Shown: positions 55,472 through 64,000 of the stretch, piece by piece
How positions within the stretch are numbered: the stretch's first letter is position 1
Layout: every line of letters starts with the position of its first letter
NCBI RefSeq assembly: GCF_032852305.1
Contig: NZ_CP136594.1
Coordinates: forward strand, 1,959,501-2,023,500
From: Parasphingorhabdus sp. SCSIO 66989
GTDB lineage: Bacteria; Pseudomonadota; Alphaproteobacteria; Sphingomonadales; Sphingomonadaceae
DNA length: 64,000 nt
Direction of reading: 5' to 3'
The notes under the pieces: model-generated
Told to the model about the DNA's origin: nothing
Databases searched by the model: none
The model's input: the letters and a program-made list of their open reading frames with translations, nothing else
Program-made: the position numbers and the translations under genes

Positions 55472-56014
55472 TTATTTCCACAGCACCAGCTTCAGGCCGT
55501 TTAGCATCGACTTGGCCTCAACCATATCACGCACTTCGGTAAAGTCCGGCTTCCCCTGAACCGCACCCATTTGCAATTTCATATCCAGCAATACGCTTTT
55601 ATTGGCTTCAAGAGTGATCTCGTGAGACCGCGCTGAGCCTTTGGTTCCACTGGACATCTGTGCAGTGACAGTATGCGTGCCCGGCTCAACCTCAGCCATC
55701 AGAAAATATTTGGTACGTATCTGGCTATTGAGGTCATCATTGATCGTGATGTTCATGCCTTGCTGACCACCAACAAAGCCTTTGCGCATGACATAGATAC
55801 GCGCTTTACCCTCAGCCGGCATCATGGTCATGGCTTCAGCGGTCTGCGCCGGATCAGCCTTTTCCCCGGATTTGTTGCGCAGCAATATAACTACAACAAA
55901 TACAACCAGCAGTGGGAACAATAAGAGGCCGAGCGATGGCACCACAAAGTACAAAGCCACGCCAAGTAACAAAGCCCCGACAAAAAGGCCGATATTCAAT
56001 GGTGTCATTTTCAT
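55472..56014 (-). CDS. DUF2846-like membrane protein
   Basis: A 180-residue protein when started at the ATG at 56014. Two N-terminal membrane helices (about 7-47) are followed by a beta-rich domain (KARIYVMRKGFVGGQQGMNITIND, ...FLMAEVEPGTHTVTAQ) that resembles DUF2846 lipoprotein domains. Function unknown. Confidence 0.65.
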   Translation of the reverse strand: MKMTPLNIGLFVGALLLGVALYFVVPSLGLLLFPLLVVFVVVILLRNKSGEKADPAQTAEAMTMMPAEGKARIYVMRKGFVGGQQGMNITINDDLNSQIRTKYFLMAEVEPGTHTVTAQMSSGTKGSARSHEITLEANKSVLLDMKLQMGAVQGKPDFTEVRDMVEAKSMLNGLKLVLWK

Positions 56015-56232
56015 AGAATCAATCCCCCAAATGCATCGCCCATGGCGACGGCAAAACATAACCCCGAGCGAGAGGCCCGGGGCGCGTTCGGGCCCTCTAT
56101 CAGGGCAATACATTTATGCTGGTAAAGACTGGTAACATCCACCGGAGCGGAGAAGTCTCCGCTCAAGAACGTCTGCACTTTGGACACGCTGACTAGCTTG
56201 GGAAGCCCTTCATTCTGTGATATGTAACAGAC

Positions 56233-56796
56233 ATGACCGCACATGAGATCATCGATACCCTGCAAAAGCATCGCATCAGCGTGGATGAATTTCTGTTGCT
56301 CGACCGTGAAGGTGCCTTTGGTGATCGTAACACCGAGCTTTTCGACGGGGAAGTCTTCTACATGAATTCCAAATATTCGGATCATGCACGCTGCATGGCG
56401 TATCTTTCTCATGCTTTGTTTGAGCAGTTGAAAGGCAGCGAGTTTGAAGTGCTGACCGATGTTTCGGTGCGGATATCAGACTATGACTGCCCTGAGCCTG
56501 ACCTCGTTATCTGCAGTAAGGTAGAAAGCAACGGCATTGTCCCGCTCGACAAGGTAAAGCTGGTTATAGAAATTGCGGCAACGACGCTGCGCTTGGACCT
56601 TGGGCCAAAAGCCAATCTTTATGGCAAAGCGGGAATTACGGAGTATTGGGTCGTTGATGTGGAAGGCAAACGTGTTACCCAAATGTGGGCACCGCAGGAA
56701 GCGGGCTATCAGAAACAAAACGAAATCGCTTTTGGTGATAATGTGATAGCTCAGACCATTTCTGATCTGAGCATTGCGCTTCCCATGGACCGGTAA
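56233..56796 (+). CDS. Uma2-family PD-(D/E)XK nuclease-like protein
   Basis: A 187-residue DUF820/Uma2 protein. NTELFDGEVFYMN, PEPDLVICS and LVIEIAATTLRLDLGPKANLYGKAGITEYWVVD are the typical blocks, with Glu, Asp and Glu in the nuclease-fold positions. These proteins are widespread and of unknown role. It converges with ettA, with a hairpin between. Confidence 0.88.
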   Translation: MTAHEIIDTLQKHRISVDEFLLLDREGAFGDRNTELFDGEVFYMNSKYSDHARCMAYLSHALFEQLKGSEFEVLTDVSVRISDYDCPEPDLVICSKVESNGIVPLDKVKLVIEIAATTLRLDLGPKANLYGKAGITEYWVVDVEGKRVTQMWAPQEAGYQKQNEIAFGDNVIAQTISDLSIALPMDR

Positions 56797-56800
56797 CTCC

Positions 56801-56818
56801 CGCTTTCCCGGAAAAGCG
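56801..56818. terminator. Hairpin between convergent genes
   Basis: CGCTTT and AAAGCG flank CCCGGA in the 23-base gap between the Uma2 and ettA stops. It is short and lacks a T-run; a weak two-way terminator at most. Confidence 0.35.
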
Positions 56819-56819
56819 C

Positions 56820-58499
56820 TTATCGCGTCAATTTCTTATAAGCCAATCGTGTAGGCCGATCCGCAGCATCGCCCAGACGGCGGCGCTTGTCTTCCTCATA
56901 GCTTTCAAAATTGCCCTCAAACCATTCGACATGGCTATCGCCTTCAAACGCAAGGATATGCGTTGCCAGGCGGTCAAGGAAGAAGCGGTCGTGCGAGATC
57001 ACCACGGCGCAGCCGGCGAAGCTCTCGAGCGCATCTTCGAGCGCGCGCAGGGTTTCCACATCGAGGTCGTTGGTCGGTTCGTCGAGCAGCAACACATTGC
57101 CGCCTTCTTTCAGCATTTTGGCCATATGCACGCGGTTGCGTTCACCACCCGATAGCTGGCCGACTTTTTTCTGCTGGTCAGTACCCTTGAAGTTGAACGC
57201 GCCGACATAGGCACGGGTCTGCACCTCATGCTTGCCGAGCTGGAAGAAATCGAGGCCGTCGGAAATCTCTTCCCAGACATTCTTGTTGGCATCGAGATCA
57301 TCGCGGCTCTGATCAACATAGCCGAGCTTGACTGTCGAGCCGACCTCAATCTCGCCGCTATCGGGCTGTTCCTGCCCGGTAATCAGCTTGAACAGCGTTG
57401 ATTTACCCGCACCATTGGGGCCAATCACGCCGACAATCCCGCCCGGCGGCAGTGTGAATTGGAGATTTTCAAACAGCAGCTTGTCGCCATAGGCTTTGGT
57501 CAGGCCCTTGGCTTCGATCACCTTGCCGCCAAGGCGTTCCGGCGTCTGGATAAGGATTTGCGCCTTGCCCGGATCACGGTTTTCCTGTGCCTCAACCAGC
57601 TGATCGAAGCTCTTGATACGCGCCTTGGATTTGGTCTGGCGACCTTTGGGGTTTTTGCGGATCCAGTCGAGCTCTTCGTTGATCGCTTTCTGGCGTCCCT
57701 TGTCCTCACGCGCTTCCTGTTCAAGCCGTTTGGCCTTTTTCTCCAGATAGCCCGAATAGTTGGACTCATAGGCAAAATAGCGGCCGCGATCGAGCTCCAG
57801 CACCCATTTCACGACATTGTCGAGGAAGTAGCGATCATGGGTGACCATGATGACATTGCCCTTATATTCGACCAGATGGTTTTCCAGCCAGGAGACGCTC
57901 TCCGCATCCAAATGGTTGGTCGGTTCGTCGAGCAGCAGGATTTCCGGTTTTTCCAGTAACAGCCGACACAGCGCGACGCGGCGGCGTTCACCGCCGGAGA
58001 GATTTTCCACCGAAGCATCACCCGGCGGGCAGCGCAAGGCTTCCATCGCTATTTCCAGCTGGTTGTCGAGTGTCCAGCCATCCACCGCGTCGATCTTTTC
58101 CTGAAGCTCGCCCATTTCCGTCATCAGCGCGTCAAAATCGGCATCTTCGGGCGGATCAGCCATCAGGCCGCTAATCTCGTTGAAGCGATCAACCAGATCA
58201 GCGACAGGCCGCACCCCATCCATGACATTCTCTTTGACCGTCTTGCTGGCATCCAGCTCCGGCTCCTGCGCCAGATAGCCGACGCGAATGCCCTCACCGG
58301 CCCAGGCCTCGCCCTGAAATTCGGTGTCGATCCCGGCCATGATCTTCATCAGTGTCGATTTACCCGCGCCATTGGGGCCGACAATGCCGATCTTGGCATC
58401 GGGCAGGAATTGCAGATGAATGTCATTCAGCGTGGGCTTGTTGGCGCCGGGATAGGTCTTGGTCAGACCCTTCATGACATAGCTATATTGTACGGCCAT
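56820..58499 (-). CDS. ettA: Energy-dependent translational throttle protein EttA (ABC-F)
   Basis: A 559-residue ABC-F protein with two nucleotide-binding domains: GPNGAGKST twice, signatures LSGGERRR and LSGGERNR, Walker B LLLDEPTNHLDAES and LLLDEPTNDLDVET. The interdomain arm matches EttA (GRQTKSKARIKSFDQL). It binds the ribosomal E site according to ATP/ADP level. The ATG at 58499 (MAVQYSYVMKGL) is the conserved start. Confidence 0.95.
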   Translation of the reverse strand: MAVQYSYVMKGLTKTYPGANKPTLNDIHLQFLPDAKIGIVGPNGAGKSTLMKIMAGIDTEFQGEAWAGEGIRVGYLAQEPELDASKTVKENVMDGVRPVADLVDRFNEISGLMADPPEDADFDALMTEMGELQEKIDAVDGWTLDNQLEIAMEALRCPPGDASVENLSGGERRRVALCRLLLEKPEILLLDEPTNHLDAESVSWLENHLVEYKGNVIMVTHDRYFLDNVVKWVLELDRGRYFAYESNYSGYLEKKAKRLEQEAREDKGRQKAINEELDWIRKNPKGRQTKSKARIKSFDQLVEAQENRDPGKAQILIQTPERLGGKVIEAKGLTKAYGDKLLFENLQFTLPPGGIVGVIGPNGAGKSTLFKLITGQEQPDSGEIEVGSTVKLGYVDQSRDDLDANKNVWEEISDGLDFFQLGKHEVQTRAYVGAFNFKGTDQQKKVGQLSGGERNRVHMAKMLKEGGNVLLLDEPTNDLDVETLRALEDALESFAGCAVVISHDRFFLDRLATHILAFEGDSHVEWFEGNFESYEEDKRRRLGDAADRPTRLAYKKLTR

Positions 58500-58616
58500 T
58501 GGGGGAGTCCTGTCTCTCAATATGCGGGAATATTTGCAGCGCTGCCTAGCGAAGCGGGAGGCGGCCTGCAAGGGAGGCGTTGGCAAATATTGCGTGTCTG
58601 GCCTATCCTCTTTTGC

Positions 58617-59996
58617 ATGAAGAGAAAAACATACGGATTCGCGACCCTGATACCGGCGCTATTGCTCGCCAGCCCTGCCCTTGCCCAGCATGACCCTGCC
58701 GCCTTGCAAGCCAAGGCGCTCGAAGATGATACCGCTTATGATATTGTCGAAGGACTAACCACCGAAGTAGGCCATCGCTTAGCCGGTACCGAGGATGAGG
58801 CGCGTGCCCGAGATTGGGCGGTCCAGAAGCTGGCATCGCTCGGCTTTGAGAATATCCGCGTCGAGCCCTTCACCCTGCCCGTCTGGGTTCGCGGTGAGGA
58901 AGAGGCCTATATTACCTCGCCCTTCCCGCACAAAATGCACATCACCGCTTTGGGCAACAGCGCCAGCACAGGCGAGGATGGGCTGGAAGCGGAAATTGCC
59001 TATTTCCCGACCCTCGCCGATCTAAGCGCCGCGCGTGATGGCAGCCTTGAAGGCAAAATCGCCTTTGTCAGCCACAAGATGACAAAGACTATGGATGGCT
59101 CCAGCTATGGGGCTTTCGGTGGTGCGCGGTTTATCGGGCCGCGCATAGCCTCACAAAAAGGCGCGGCTGCGATTATCATCCGCTCGGTCGGCACTGACTA
59201 TCACCGCAATCCGCATACTGGCGGCACCAGCTTCGCCAATGGCGACCCGATACCGGCGGCGGCAATTTCCATTCCGGATGCAGAGAATCTGGAACGGGTG
59301 ATCGCCCGGGGCAAGCCGGTAACGGTCAAGCTCAAGCTGACTCCGCGCACATTGGGCGAACTGGAATCAGGCAATGTCATCACCGAAATTCCCGGCAGCG
59401 ACCCCAATGCGCCGATTATCGTTATCGGAGGCCATCTCGATAGCTGGGACCTCGGCACAGGCGCCGTGGATGATGGCGCAGGCGTGGCCATCACCACCGC
59501 CGCGGCCAAGCTAGTCAAGGATGCGGGGCAGCCAAAGCGCACCATCCGGCTTATCTGGTTCGGCTCGGAAGAAGTCGGCATTTATGGTGGTCGTGCCTAT
59601 GCGGAGAAGCATGGCGCAGCAGGTCATGCCATTGCAATGGAATCCGACTTTGGCGCCGGGCGCATCTGGCGCGTTGAGTTTAAACTGCCCGAAGGCAATG
59701 ACGCATTGAAAACCGAGATTGCAAATGCCCTGGCACCACTGGGCATAGGAAAGTCAGAGATTATGGCCAGTGGTGGACCGGATAATGGCCCGCTTGTGCG
59801 CCTCGGTGTCAACGCCATCGACCTGCAACAGGACGGCACCGACTATTTCGACCTGCATCACACGCCTGACGATACGCTCGACAAGATCGATCCCAAGGCG
59901 ATGCAGCAAAATGTGGCTGCTTGGGCCACGGTGCTGTCGATTATTGCCAATAGCGACGCCGATATCGCCGCGCGTCCTGTGGAGCCGGAAGGATGA
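58617..59996 (+). CDS. M28 family zinc peptidase (secreted)
   Basis: A 459-residue protein with a signal peptide ending at ALAQ. The propeptide-like part is followed by a PA domain and the M28 core: IGGHLDSWDLGTGAVDDGAG (His and Asp ligands), GSEEVGIYGG (catalytic Glu-Glu), ESDFGAG and a late FDLHHTPDDTLD His. It probably removes N-terminal residues in the periplasm. It overlaps the small lipoprotein gene (ATGA). Confidence 0.92.
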   Translation: MKRKTYGFATLIPALLLASPALAQHDPAALQAKALEDDTAYDIVEGLTTEVGHRLAGTEDEARARDWAVQKLASLGFENIRVEPFTLPVWVRGEEEAYITSPFPHKMHITALGNSASTGEDGLEAEIAYFPTLADLSAARDGSLEGKIAFVSHKMTKTMDGSSYGAFGGARFIGPRIASQKGAAAIIIRSVGTDYHRNPHTGGTSFANGDPIPAAAISIPDAENLERVIARGKPVTVKLKLTPRTLGELESGNVITEIPGSDPNAPIIVIGGHLDSWDLGTGAVDDGAGVAITTAAAKLVKDAGQPKRTIRLIWFGSEEVGIYGGRAYAEKHGAAGHAIAMESDFGAGRIWRVEFKLPEGNDALKTEIANALAPLGIGKSEIMASGGPDNGPLVRLGVNAIDLQQDGTDYFDLHHTPDDTLDKIDPKAMQQNVAAWATVLSIIANSDADIAARPVEPEG

Positions 59997-60229
59997 AGCC
60001 AAGCGTCTCAACCATCTCAGTGCTTATACTATTGTCTTTAGGTGCCTGTAGTGAAGGTGAAGAGACCATCACCGATGATGGTTCCACCGCTTCCATAGAA
60101 GCACGCACCGAGAAGCAGGCGCAAAGCCTCGAAGAAGCTGCCGATAAGGCGATGCAGATAGAAATTGAGTCAATGCAGCCGGAGAATGCGACCAATGCGG
60201 AACCGGAACAAGCCTCCGCCGCAGAATAA
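59993..60229 (+). CDS. Small putative lipoprotein
   Basis: A 78-residue protein with a lipobox LSLGAC (Cys19) followed by an acidic, Glu/Ala-rich helical region. Coupled to the M28 peptidase gene by ATGA overlap. Function unknown. Confidence 0.7.
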   Translation: MKPSVSTISVLILLSLGACSEGEETITDDGSTASIEARTEKQAQSLEEAADKAMQIEIESMQPENATNAEPEQASAAE

Positions 60230-60265
60230 GCAGAAGCAGACACTATTTTCGATTATTTCTGAAAG

Positions 60266-60342
60266 TGGTCGGGGAGACAAGATTCGAACTTGCGACCCCC
60301 TGTACCCAAAACAGGTGCGCTACCAGGCTGCGCCACTCCCCG
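60266..60342 (-). tRNA. tRNA-Pro (UGG anticodon)
   Basis: Minus strand: acceptor CGGGGAG/CTCCCCG, discriminator A, encoded CCA. The anticodon loop TTTGGGT gives UGG, and the D-arm reads TGGCGCAGCCTGGTAGCGCA, typical of bacterial tRNA-Pro. Confidence 0.95.
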
Positions 60343-60427
60343 ACACTTTCTGTTGCTGCCCCTAGCCAATCGCACGGGGAAAGCAATGCTTTTTTATCAA
60401 CCGGCTTTGCGGATGATTGCGTCCTCC

Positions 60428-60502
60428 TACGCCTTTGGCTTCGGCGGACAGCCTTCGCAAAATCTCCGGCTGGCCTGCCAGCCTTAGCTTTAGCGAAGGC
60501 TG
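60428..60502. repeat. Palindromic intergenic repeat between tRNA genes
   Basis: GCCTTCGC (60451-60458) pairs with GCGAAGGC (60493-60500), with GGCTGGC/GCCAGCC inside; a smaller CGCCTTTGGCTTCGGCG hairpin precedes it. Resembles the mobile palindromes scattered in alphaproteobacterial intergenic DNA. Confidence 0.5.
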
Positions 60503-60577
60503 GTGGGCCCGGAGGGACTCGAACCCCCGACCTAGCCGTTATGAGCGGCCAGCTCTAACCAACTGAGCTACAGGCCC
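60501..60577 (-). tRNA. tRNA with CAU anticodon, probably tRNA-Ile2
   Basis: Minus strand: GGGCCTGTAGCTCAGTTGG 5' part, anticodon loop CTCATAA (CAU), acceptor GGGCCTG/CGGGCCC and encoded CCA. The GGGCC acceptor end and D-arm match isoleucine tRNA rather than Met, so the C of CAU would be changed to lysidine by TilS. Elongator Met is the alternative. Confidence 0.85.
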
Positions 60578-60663
60578 ATCCGAGAGCGTGCCGATAGCCG
60601 AAAGCCCCGGCCTATTGCAAGCGCCAAACGCGTTGAATCCAAAAATGCTCGTCTGATCGCTGA

Positions 60664-61671
60664 TTACAGCGACAATTTTGCCGCTTCACTCAAGTCGTCA
60701 AGGGAGGCGGGTCGAACATTGCGTTGCGCGCAATAGGCAAGAACACTCCGCCACCAGTCATACAGCCTGTCCACATGCGCCTCAGAGCGGACATAGGGCG
60801 TGTGTCCAGGCTGTAACGAGGGTGAGTGAAAGGAGAAATTGAGCAGCGGTAAACCATCATCCGTCGCAATATCGATGGCGCGAATAGCTTCTTCCGCGCC
60901 AATGCCTTCCGGCGTCAATGCAATACGCTCCAAAAAACCGGTGCGCGAAAGCAGAGAACGAGCCAATGGCGCGTTGCGCAGTTTGGGATATAGCATCTGC
61001 GCTTGTCGTCGCAAAAGCCCCCAAAAAGTAGTGGTTAGCGGCAACTCCATCAAAGGCGCGTCTCGATCCAACCAATAGGGGCGCAGCGGGTGGTGTGCAT
61101 AATCCGGCCCACCTTTGGCGCTATAATCGAAGCCAGAACGTACTGAACTATCAAATACTATCCCCGCTTCTGTTAGCAATTCTGCTGTATGCGGCCCTGC
61201 GCCATAGCGCCCTGCCCGGTAAATAATCGGCGCGACCCCGATGGTTTTTTCAATCTCTTCCGTAAGAGTCAGTATCTTGGCCCGTTCCAATTCGCGCGGA
61301 AGGTTGCCGGCAAAACTGTTCCGCTCGTTCAGCTCCTCTTGCTGCGGCGGATTGACCCATGGATGCAGTTGCATGCCAACATGCGCTTCACCCGCATCGA
61401 CCGCTGATTTCAGGCGCTCAGCAGCCGGGGCATGGGTAATGATGGGATAATCTACTAGATAGATTGGCGTGACAGACTGATTTTTGCAAAAGAGCTGGAA
61501 CCGGTCGAGCAGGGCTGCGCTTTCCAGACCAAATTCAGTATCGCTGAACGGCTGATTCCAGTCGAAATCCTCTTCGGTATCGACAGTAATGATGAAGCGC
61601 TGACCAAATTGCGCGCCCCAGTCGACATAGTCGACACTATTCCCGGATTGTAAAATCGAACGGGTTGGCAT
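60664..61671 (-). CDS. Polysaccharide deacetylase-like protein (WalW type)
   Basis: A 335-residue protein of the carbohydrate esterase 4 (NodB-like) fold: ITVDTEEDFDW (metal-binding Asp-Glu region), GMQLHPWVNPP (His motif), YRAGRYG and LNFSFHSPSLQPG. It may deacetylate a surface or wall polysaccharide. It lies next to a histidine-kinase-like gene on the same strand, 121 bases apart. Confidence 0.8.
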   Translation of the reverse strand: MPTRSILQSGNSVDYVDWGAQFGQRFIITVDTEEDFDWNQPFSDTEFGLESAALLDRFQLFCKNQSVTPIYLVDYPIITHAPAAERLKSAVDAGEAHVGMQLHPWVNPPQQEELNERNSFAGNLPRELERAKILTLTEEIEKTIGVAPIIYRAGRYGAGPHTAELLTEAGIVFDSSVRSGFDYSAKGGPDYAHHPLRPYWLDRDAPLMELPLTTTFWGLLRRQAQMLYPKLRNAPLARSLLSRTGFLERIALTPEGIGAEEAIRAIDIATDDGLPLLNFSFHSPSLQPGHTPYVRSEAHVDRLYDWWRSVLAYCAQRNVRPASLDDLSEAAKLSL

Positions 61672-61792
61672 GCGCGGCGGGCTTTTCCTGTTTATTCGTC
61701 CAGAATAGACCTTCCCTATCCCCTCGCCCCTTAGAGTGGCAAGCGGTGCTGCTTACTATCTGTTTATAATCCGGATATCGGGCGGTTAGGAT

Positions 61793-63052
61793 TTATGCGT
61801 CTTCGCGCTTACCCAGCGGCAACTCGGCAAGTTGCGCCAGCACGATATCGGTATCTGCAATAATGGCATGTGCCATATCCCGATAGGGTGACGCGACCGG
61901 CCCAAAGAGCTGCGTCTGGAGTATCTCGGCAAAGCCCTTCAATGCGCCGGCGGGTGTTCTTAGTTCATGTACCAATTGCCGATAATCCTCATGAGACAGA
62001 GTTCTGGCATGATCCAATGCCTCCGGTTCAGCGTCTTGTGCTTCGACCAGTCGCGTCAAAACACCGCAATAGCCGATAAACTGACCATCATAGCCCGATG
62101 CGAAGCGTGGCCAAGCGTCAACGCGCCATTCGCCAGCCAGGGCCGCACTGCCACGATGGACATAGCGACCATCCACTATTGGCCTAAACTGTCCCGCCAG
62201 TCGCGCCGTGTTGGCATCGCAGCCACAACTGCCCGCCATAGCCCTTACAAAGACAGGAAGCCCGTCGGCCATGCCGTCACAATCGGGATCGACCGACACC
62301 AGATATCCGCCCTTGTCACTGACAAAGCAGATTTCCGATATGCCGGTCATGTCATTTTCGGTGAACCCTTCCAGCGGCAAATGCGGTGCATAGCTCGCGT
62401 CACGGCGGGCTGTGAAGTCGGCTATGCGGTCAACAAGATCGCCGATGTCGGTCGCTGATTGATCAGTTTGTGGGCCATTATCCGCCTGTTGCTGATCATC
62501 ATCTGGCTCGTCGGCAGCGCTGGCACCGATAGCGGCCGTGCTGTCAGCATCTTCATTTCCAGCAATCGTCGACGCGGGCGCGGTATTGTCCCGCTGTTCG
62601 GGCGTCTGCACTATGCCAACCCTGTGCATCAGCTCAGCGCGCTGCTCCGGTGACAGGGTTTTAATAATCTCAAGCCATTGTTCCGCCGGCAAACGCGCTT
62701 TGACTAGGGCTGCATCGCGCACGGGCTTCGCCTGCTCCAACAAATACCGTATCAAGGGAGGTGACCGGAAAAAACGGCGACTCTCTCTCAAGGCATCGGC
62801 CTGTTTTTCCAACGGGATTTTCTGACCCAATGCATTAAGGCGGACAAGCGCAGCGGCAAAATCCACTTGTGAATAATAGCGGCCCTGATTGCCATGGCGC
62901 ATTGTTGCGGCTTGATCTTCGCTAATGGCCGGTGTTGCGTCAGCCAAAAGGTCAATGATCTGGCGATACTGAACCGCGGCCAGCGCGGCATCGGGTAATG
63001 CACCGGAAATCGCCGTCGCCAAACGATCATCATAATAGGGACTATGCGGCAC
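61793..63052 (-). CDS. Histidine-kinase-like protein ending after the HisKA domain (no ATPase domain)
   Basis: A 419-residue protein. The first half (about 1-170) is helical with LPAEQWLEIIKTLSPEQRAELMHRVGI; an Ala/Asp-rich linker follows; a PAS-like sensor part (about 215-345) contains a Cys pair (GSCGCDANTARL). The end holds a HisKA with the H box LVHELRTPAGALKGFAEIL, but the frame stops about 50 residues later and no N, G1, F or G2 ATP-binding box exists downstream. It could be a phosphotransfer or regulatory partner, or a shortened kinase. Confidence 0.8.
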   Translation of the reverse strand: MPHSPYYDDRLATAISGALPDAALAAVQYRQIIDLLADATPAISEDQAATMRHGNQGRYYSQVDFAAALVRLNALGQKIPLEKQADALRESRRFFRSPPLIRYLLEQAKPVRDAALVKARLPAEQWLEIIKTLSPEQRAELMHRVGIVQTPEQRDNTAPASTIAGNEDADSTAAIGASAADEPDDDQQQADNGPQTDQSATDIGDLVDRIADFTARRDASYAPHLPLEGFTENDMTGISEICFVSDKGGYLVSVDPDCDGMADGLPVFVRAMAGSCGCDANTARLAGQFRPIVDGRYVHRGSAALAGEWRVDAWPRFASGYDGQFIGYCGVLTRLVEAQDAEPEALDHARTLSHEDYRQLVHELRTPAGALKGFAEILQTQLFGPVASPYRDMAHAIIADTDIVLAQLAELPLGKREDA

Positions 63053-63131
63053 TATCCAGCCTTATCCACGAACACATAAAAGACCGCACCATATTAGCCG
63101 CGGTCATAAAAAATTAAACATATCAATTAAT

Positions 63132-63152
63132 ATTGTCGCAAAGTGGGACAAT
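63132..63152. promoter_or_regulatory. Palindromic operator candidate upstream of the Lrp-family gene
   Basis: ATTGTC and GACAAT are separated by 9 bases in the AT-rich region 69-89 bases before the lrp start. Lrp-type regulators often control their own gene from such sites. Confidence 0.4.
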
Positions 63153-63220
63153 TGCGCTGGAAAATAATATAATTATCGCTAAGGTACCAATCATAACCGG
63201 ATATTACGGGAGACGGAGCC

Positions 63221-63694
63221 ATGACTTTGGCGAATCTTGACGAAATTGATCGTAAGTTGCTTGGCGAACTGCAAGCCAATGGCCGCATAACCAATGTCGA
63301 ACTGGCAGAGCGAGTTGGCCTGACCGCGCCGCCCTGTCTGCGCCGGGTGCGCGCATTGGAAGAAGCAGATATCATCAATGGCTATCATGCGGATATCAAT
63401 CCCGCTGCATTGGGCTTTGCTATCACGGTATTTGCAATGGTCAGCCTGAAAAGTCAGGCAGAAAGCGCCTTAAAGGAATTTGAAGACCATATCATGGAGC
63501 TTCCCGAAGTGCGCGAATGCCATATGTTGAATGGCGAAATCGACTTCATCCTGAAGATCGTGTCGCATGATCTACAGACGTTTCAGGAGTTTCTGACTTC
63601 GCGATTGACCCCAGCTCCCAATGTCGCGAGCGTCAAGACATCGCTGACCATCAGGACGGCGAAGAACCAGCCGGGTGTACCTTTGGAGCGCTAA
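63221..63694 (+). CDS. Lrp/AsnC-family transcriptional regulator
   Basis: A 157-residue protein: an N-terminal HTH (LDEIDRKLLGELQANGRITNVELAERVGL) and a C-terminal RAM/AsnC ligand-binding domain (about 75-150; VRECHMLNGEIDFILKIVSHDLQTFQEFL). GGAGACGGAG lies just before the ATG. Close to the global Lrp type by length; the ligand is unknown. Confidence 0.92.
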   Translation: MTLANLDEIDRKLLGELQANGRITNVELAERVGLTAPPCLRRVRALEEADIINGYHADINPAALGFAITVFAMVSLKSQAESALKEFEDHIMELPEVRECHMLNGEIDFILKIVSHDLQTFQEFLTSRLTPAPNVASVKTSLTIRTAKNQPGVPLER

Positions 63695-63744
63695 GTTAGC
63701 AGCCTTTTGCTAGGCGTTCGATGTGCGCGAAATGATAAATCAGT

Positions 63745-63782
63745 AATGGCCGGTGAAGGATCGCGATCCCTCGCCGACCATT
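63745..63782. terminator. Hairpin between convergent lrp and TPR-like genes
   Basis: AATGG-CGGTGAAGGATCG on one side pairs with CGATCCCTCGCCG-CCATT on the other, a stem of about 17 bp with small bulges. Position between two convergent genes suggests a two-way terminator. Confidence 0.6.
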
Positions 63783-63795
63783 GCCGATAATCGTC

Positions 63796-64000
63796 TTAAC
63801 CGCCGGTGGCAGACTGCTGATCCAGCCAGATTGTCCAAAATTCCGCCAGAGGCTGGCGCGGACCAGTCACTTTAGCAAAGGAACTGCGCGCAGAGGCATA
63901 GTCACCGCCCATGGCTTGGGCAATTGCTAAGCGGGTGTTCGCCAGATTGGCGTCAACGCCCGGTTTGCCAAGCGCAACTGCATAAAGCTCAGCCGCTTTG
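63796..64000 (-). CDS. C-terminal part of a TPR-like protein; 5' end outside window
   Basis: The minus strand is open from base 64000 to a TAA at 63796, about 68 codons. It reads KAAELYAVALGKPG, NTRLAIAQAMGGDYASARSSF and ends EFWTIWLDQQSATGG. The alternating pattern of small and large residues is that of tetratricopeptide repeats. Function cannot be told from this end. Confidence 0.7.
   Translation of the reverse strand, partial: KAAELYAVALGKPGVDANLANTRLAIAQAMGGDYASARSSFAKVTGPRQPLAEFWTIWLDQQSATGG

Noticed and set aside
60290-60558. ORFs across the tRNA-Pro and tRNA-Ile region
   Set aside because: They translate tRNA genes and palindromes; the familiar [12 protein letters not shown]-type peptide is a common artefact of antisense tRNA.
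63100-63180. A second dif-like site upstream of the Lrp gene
   Set aside because: The AT-rich stretch ATAATATAATTAT has the right look, but neither arm matches XerC/XerD arms at 11-6-11 spacing.
1-64000. CRISPR array, rRNA operon or prophage
   Set aside because: No regularly spaced direct repeats, no rRNA signature sequences and no capsid, tail or terminase genes were seen.

Overview
The window looks like chromosomal DNA of a sphingomonad-type alphaproteobacterium (Sphingopyxis/Sphingorhabdus-like). The main clues are the dusB-ntrB-ntrC-ntrY-ntrX-hfq-hflX gene order, an Hfq made of two tandem Sm domains, a fused IspD-IspF, and an alphaproteobacterial-type MetG. No rRNA or CRISPR array is visible. 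Species cannot be told from this sequence alone.

Layout. 1-1458 is the 3' end of a trimeric autotransporter adhesin. 1.7-10.3 kb is a plus-strand core block: tRNA-Ser, mltB-like, rlpA-like, D,D-carboxypeptidase, tmk, holB, metG, tatD, a PhnP-like hydrolase. 10.4-13.4 kb is a gtrB/gtrA/GT39 glycosylation cluster. At 13,386-13,413 is a 28-bp site with the architecture of a chromosomal dif site. All 15 GGGNAGGG (KOPS-type) octamers I could find point toward it: 3 of 3 on the plus strand to its left, 12 of 12 on the minus strand to its right. The window therefore probably contains the replication terminus.

Six bases from the dif-like site starts an IS1202-type (ISNCY) element end with its transposase. 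The matching inverted end is not beside that transposase but about 23.9 kb away (37,289-37,341), five bases before the mazG start codon. Between the two ends lies an accessory island: a second related transposase, a serine recombinase with res-like repeats, and a minus-strand contact-dependent inhibition (CDI, two-partner secretion) locus. In transcription order the locus is cdiB, a truncated cdiA, a displaced toxin tail with a candidate immunity gene, a first promoterless cdiA-CT/immunity module, and a second one. Two identical 931-bp IS5/IS1031-type copies have reshaped it: one split the toxin of module 1, the other sits where much of cdiA appears to have been deleted. A row of small unknown genes with a large inverted repeat fills the island's right edge.

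37.3-63.7 kb is core again: mazG, the nitrogen two-component and Hfq operon (minus strand), ispDF, pncC, a COQ10-like gene, lipA, a PutP-type symporter, a flavin-binding protein, a NYN-domain protein, an acyltransferase, a Uma2-type gene, ettA, an M28 peptidase, tRNA-Pro, tRNA-Ile2, a deacetylase-like gene, a histidine-kinase-like protein without an ATPase domain, and an Lrp regulator. The window ends inside a TPR-like gene.
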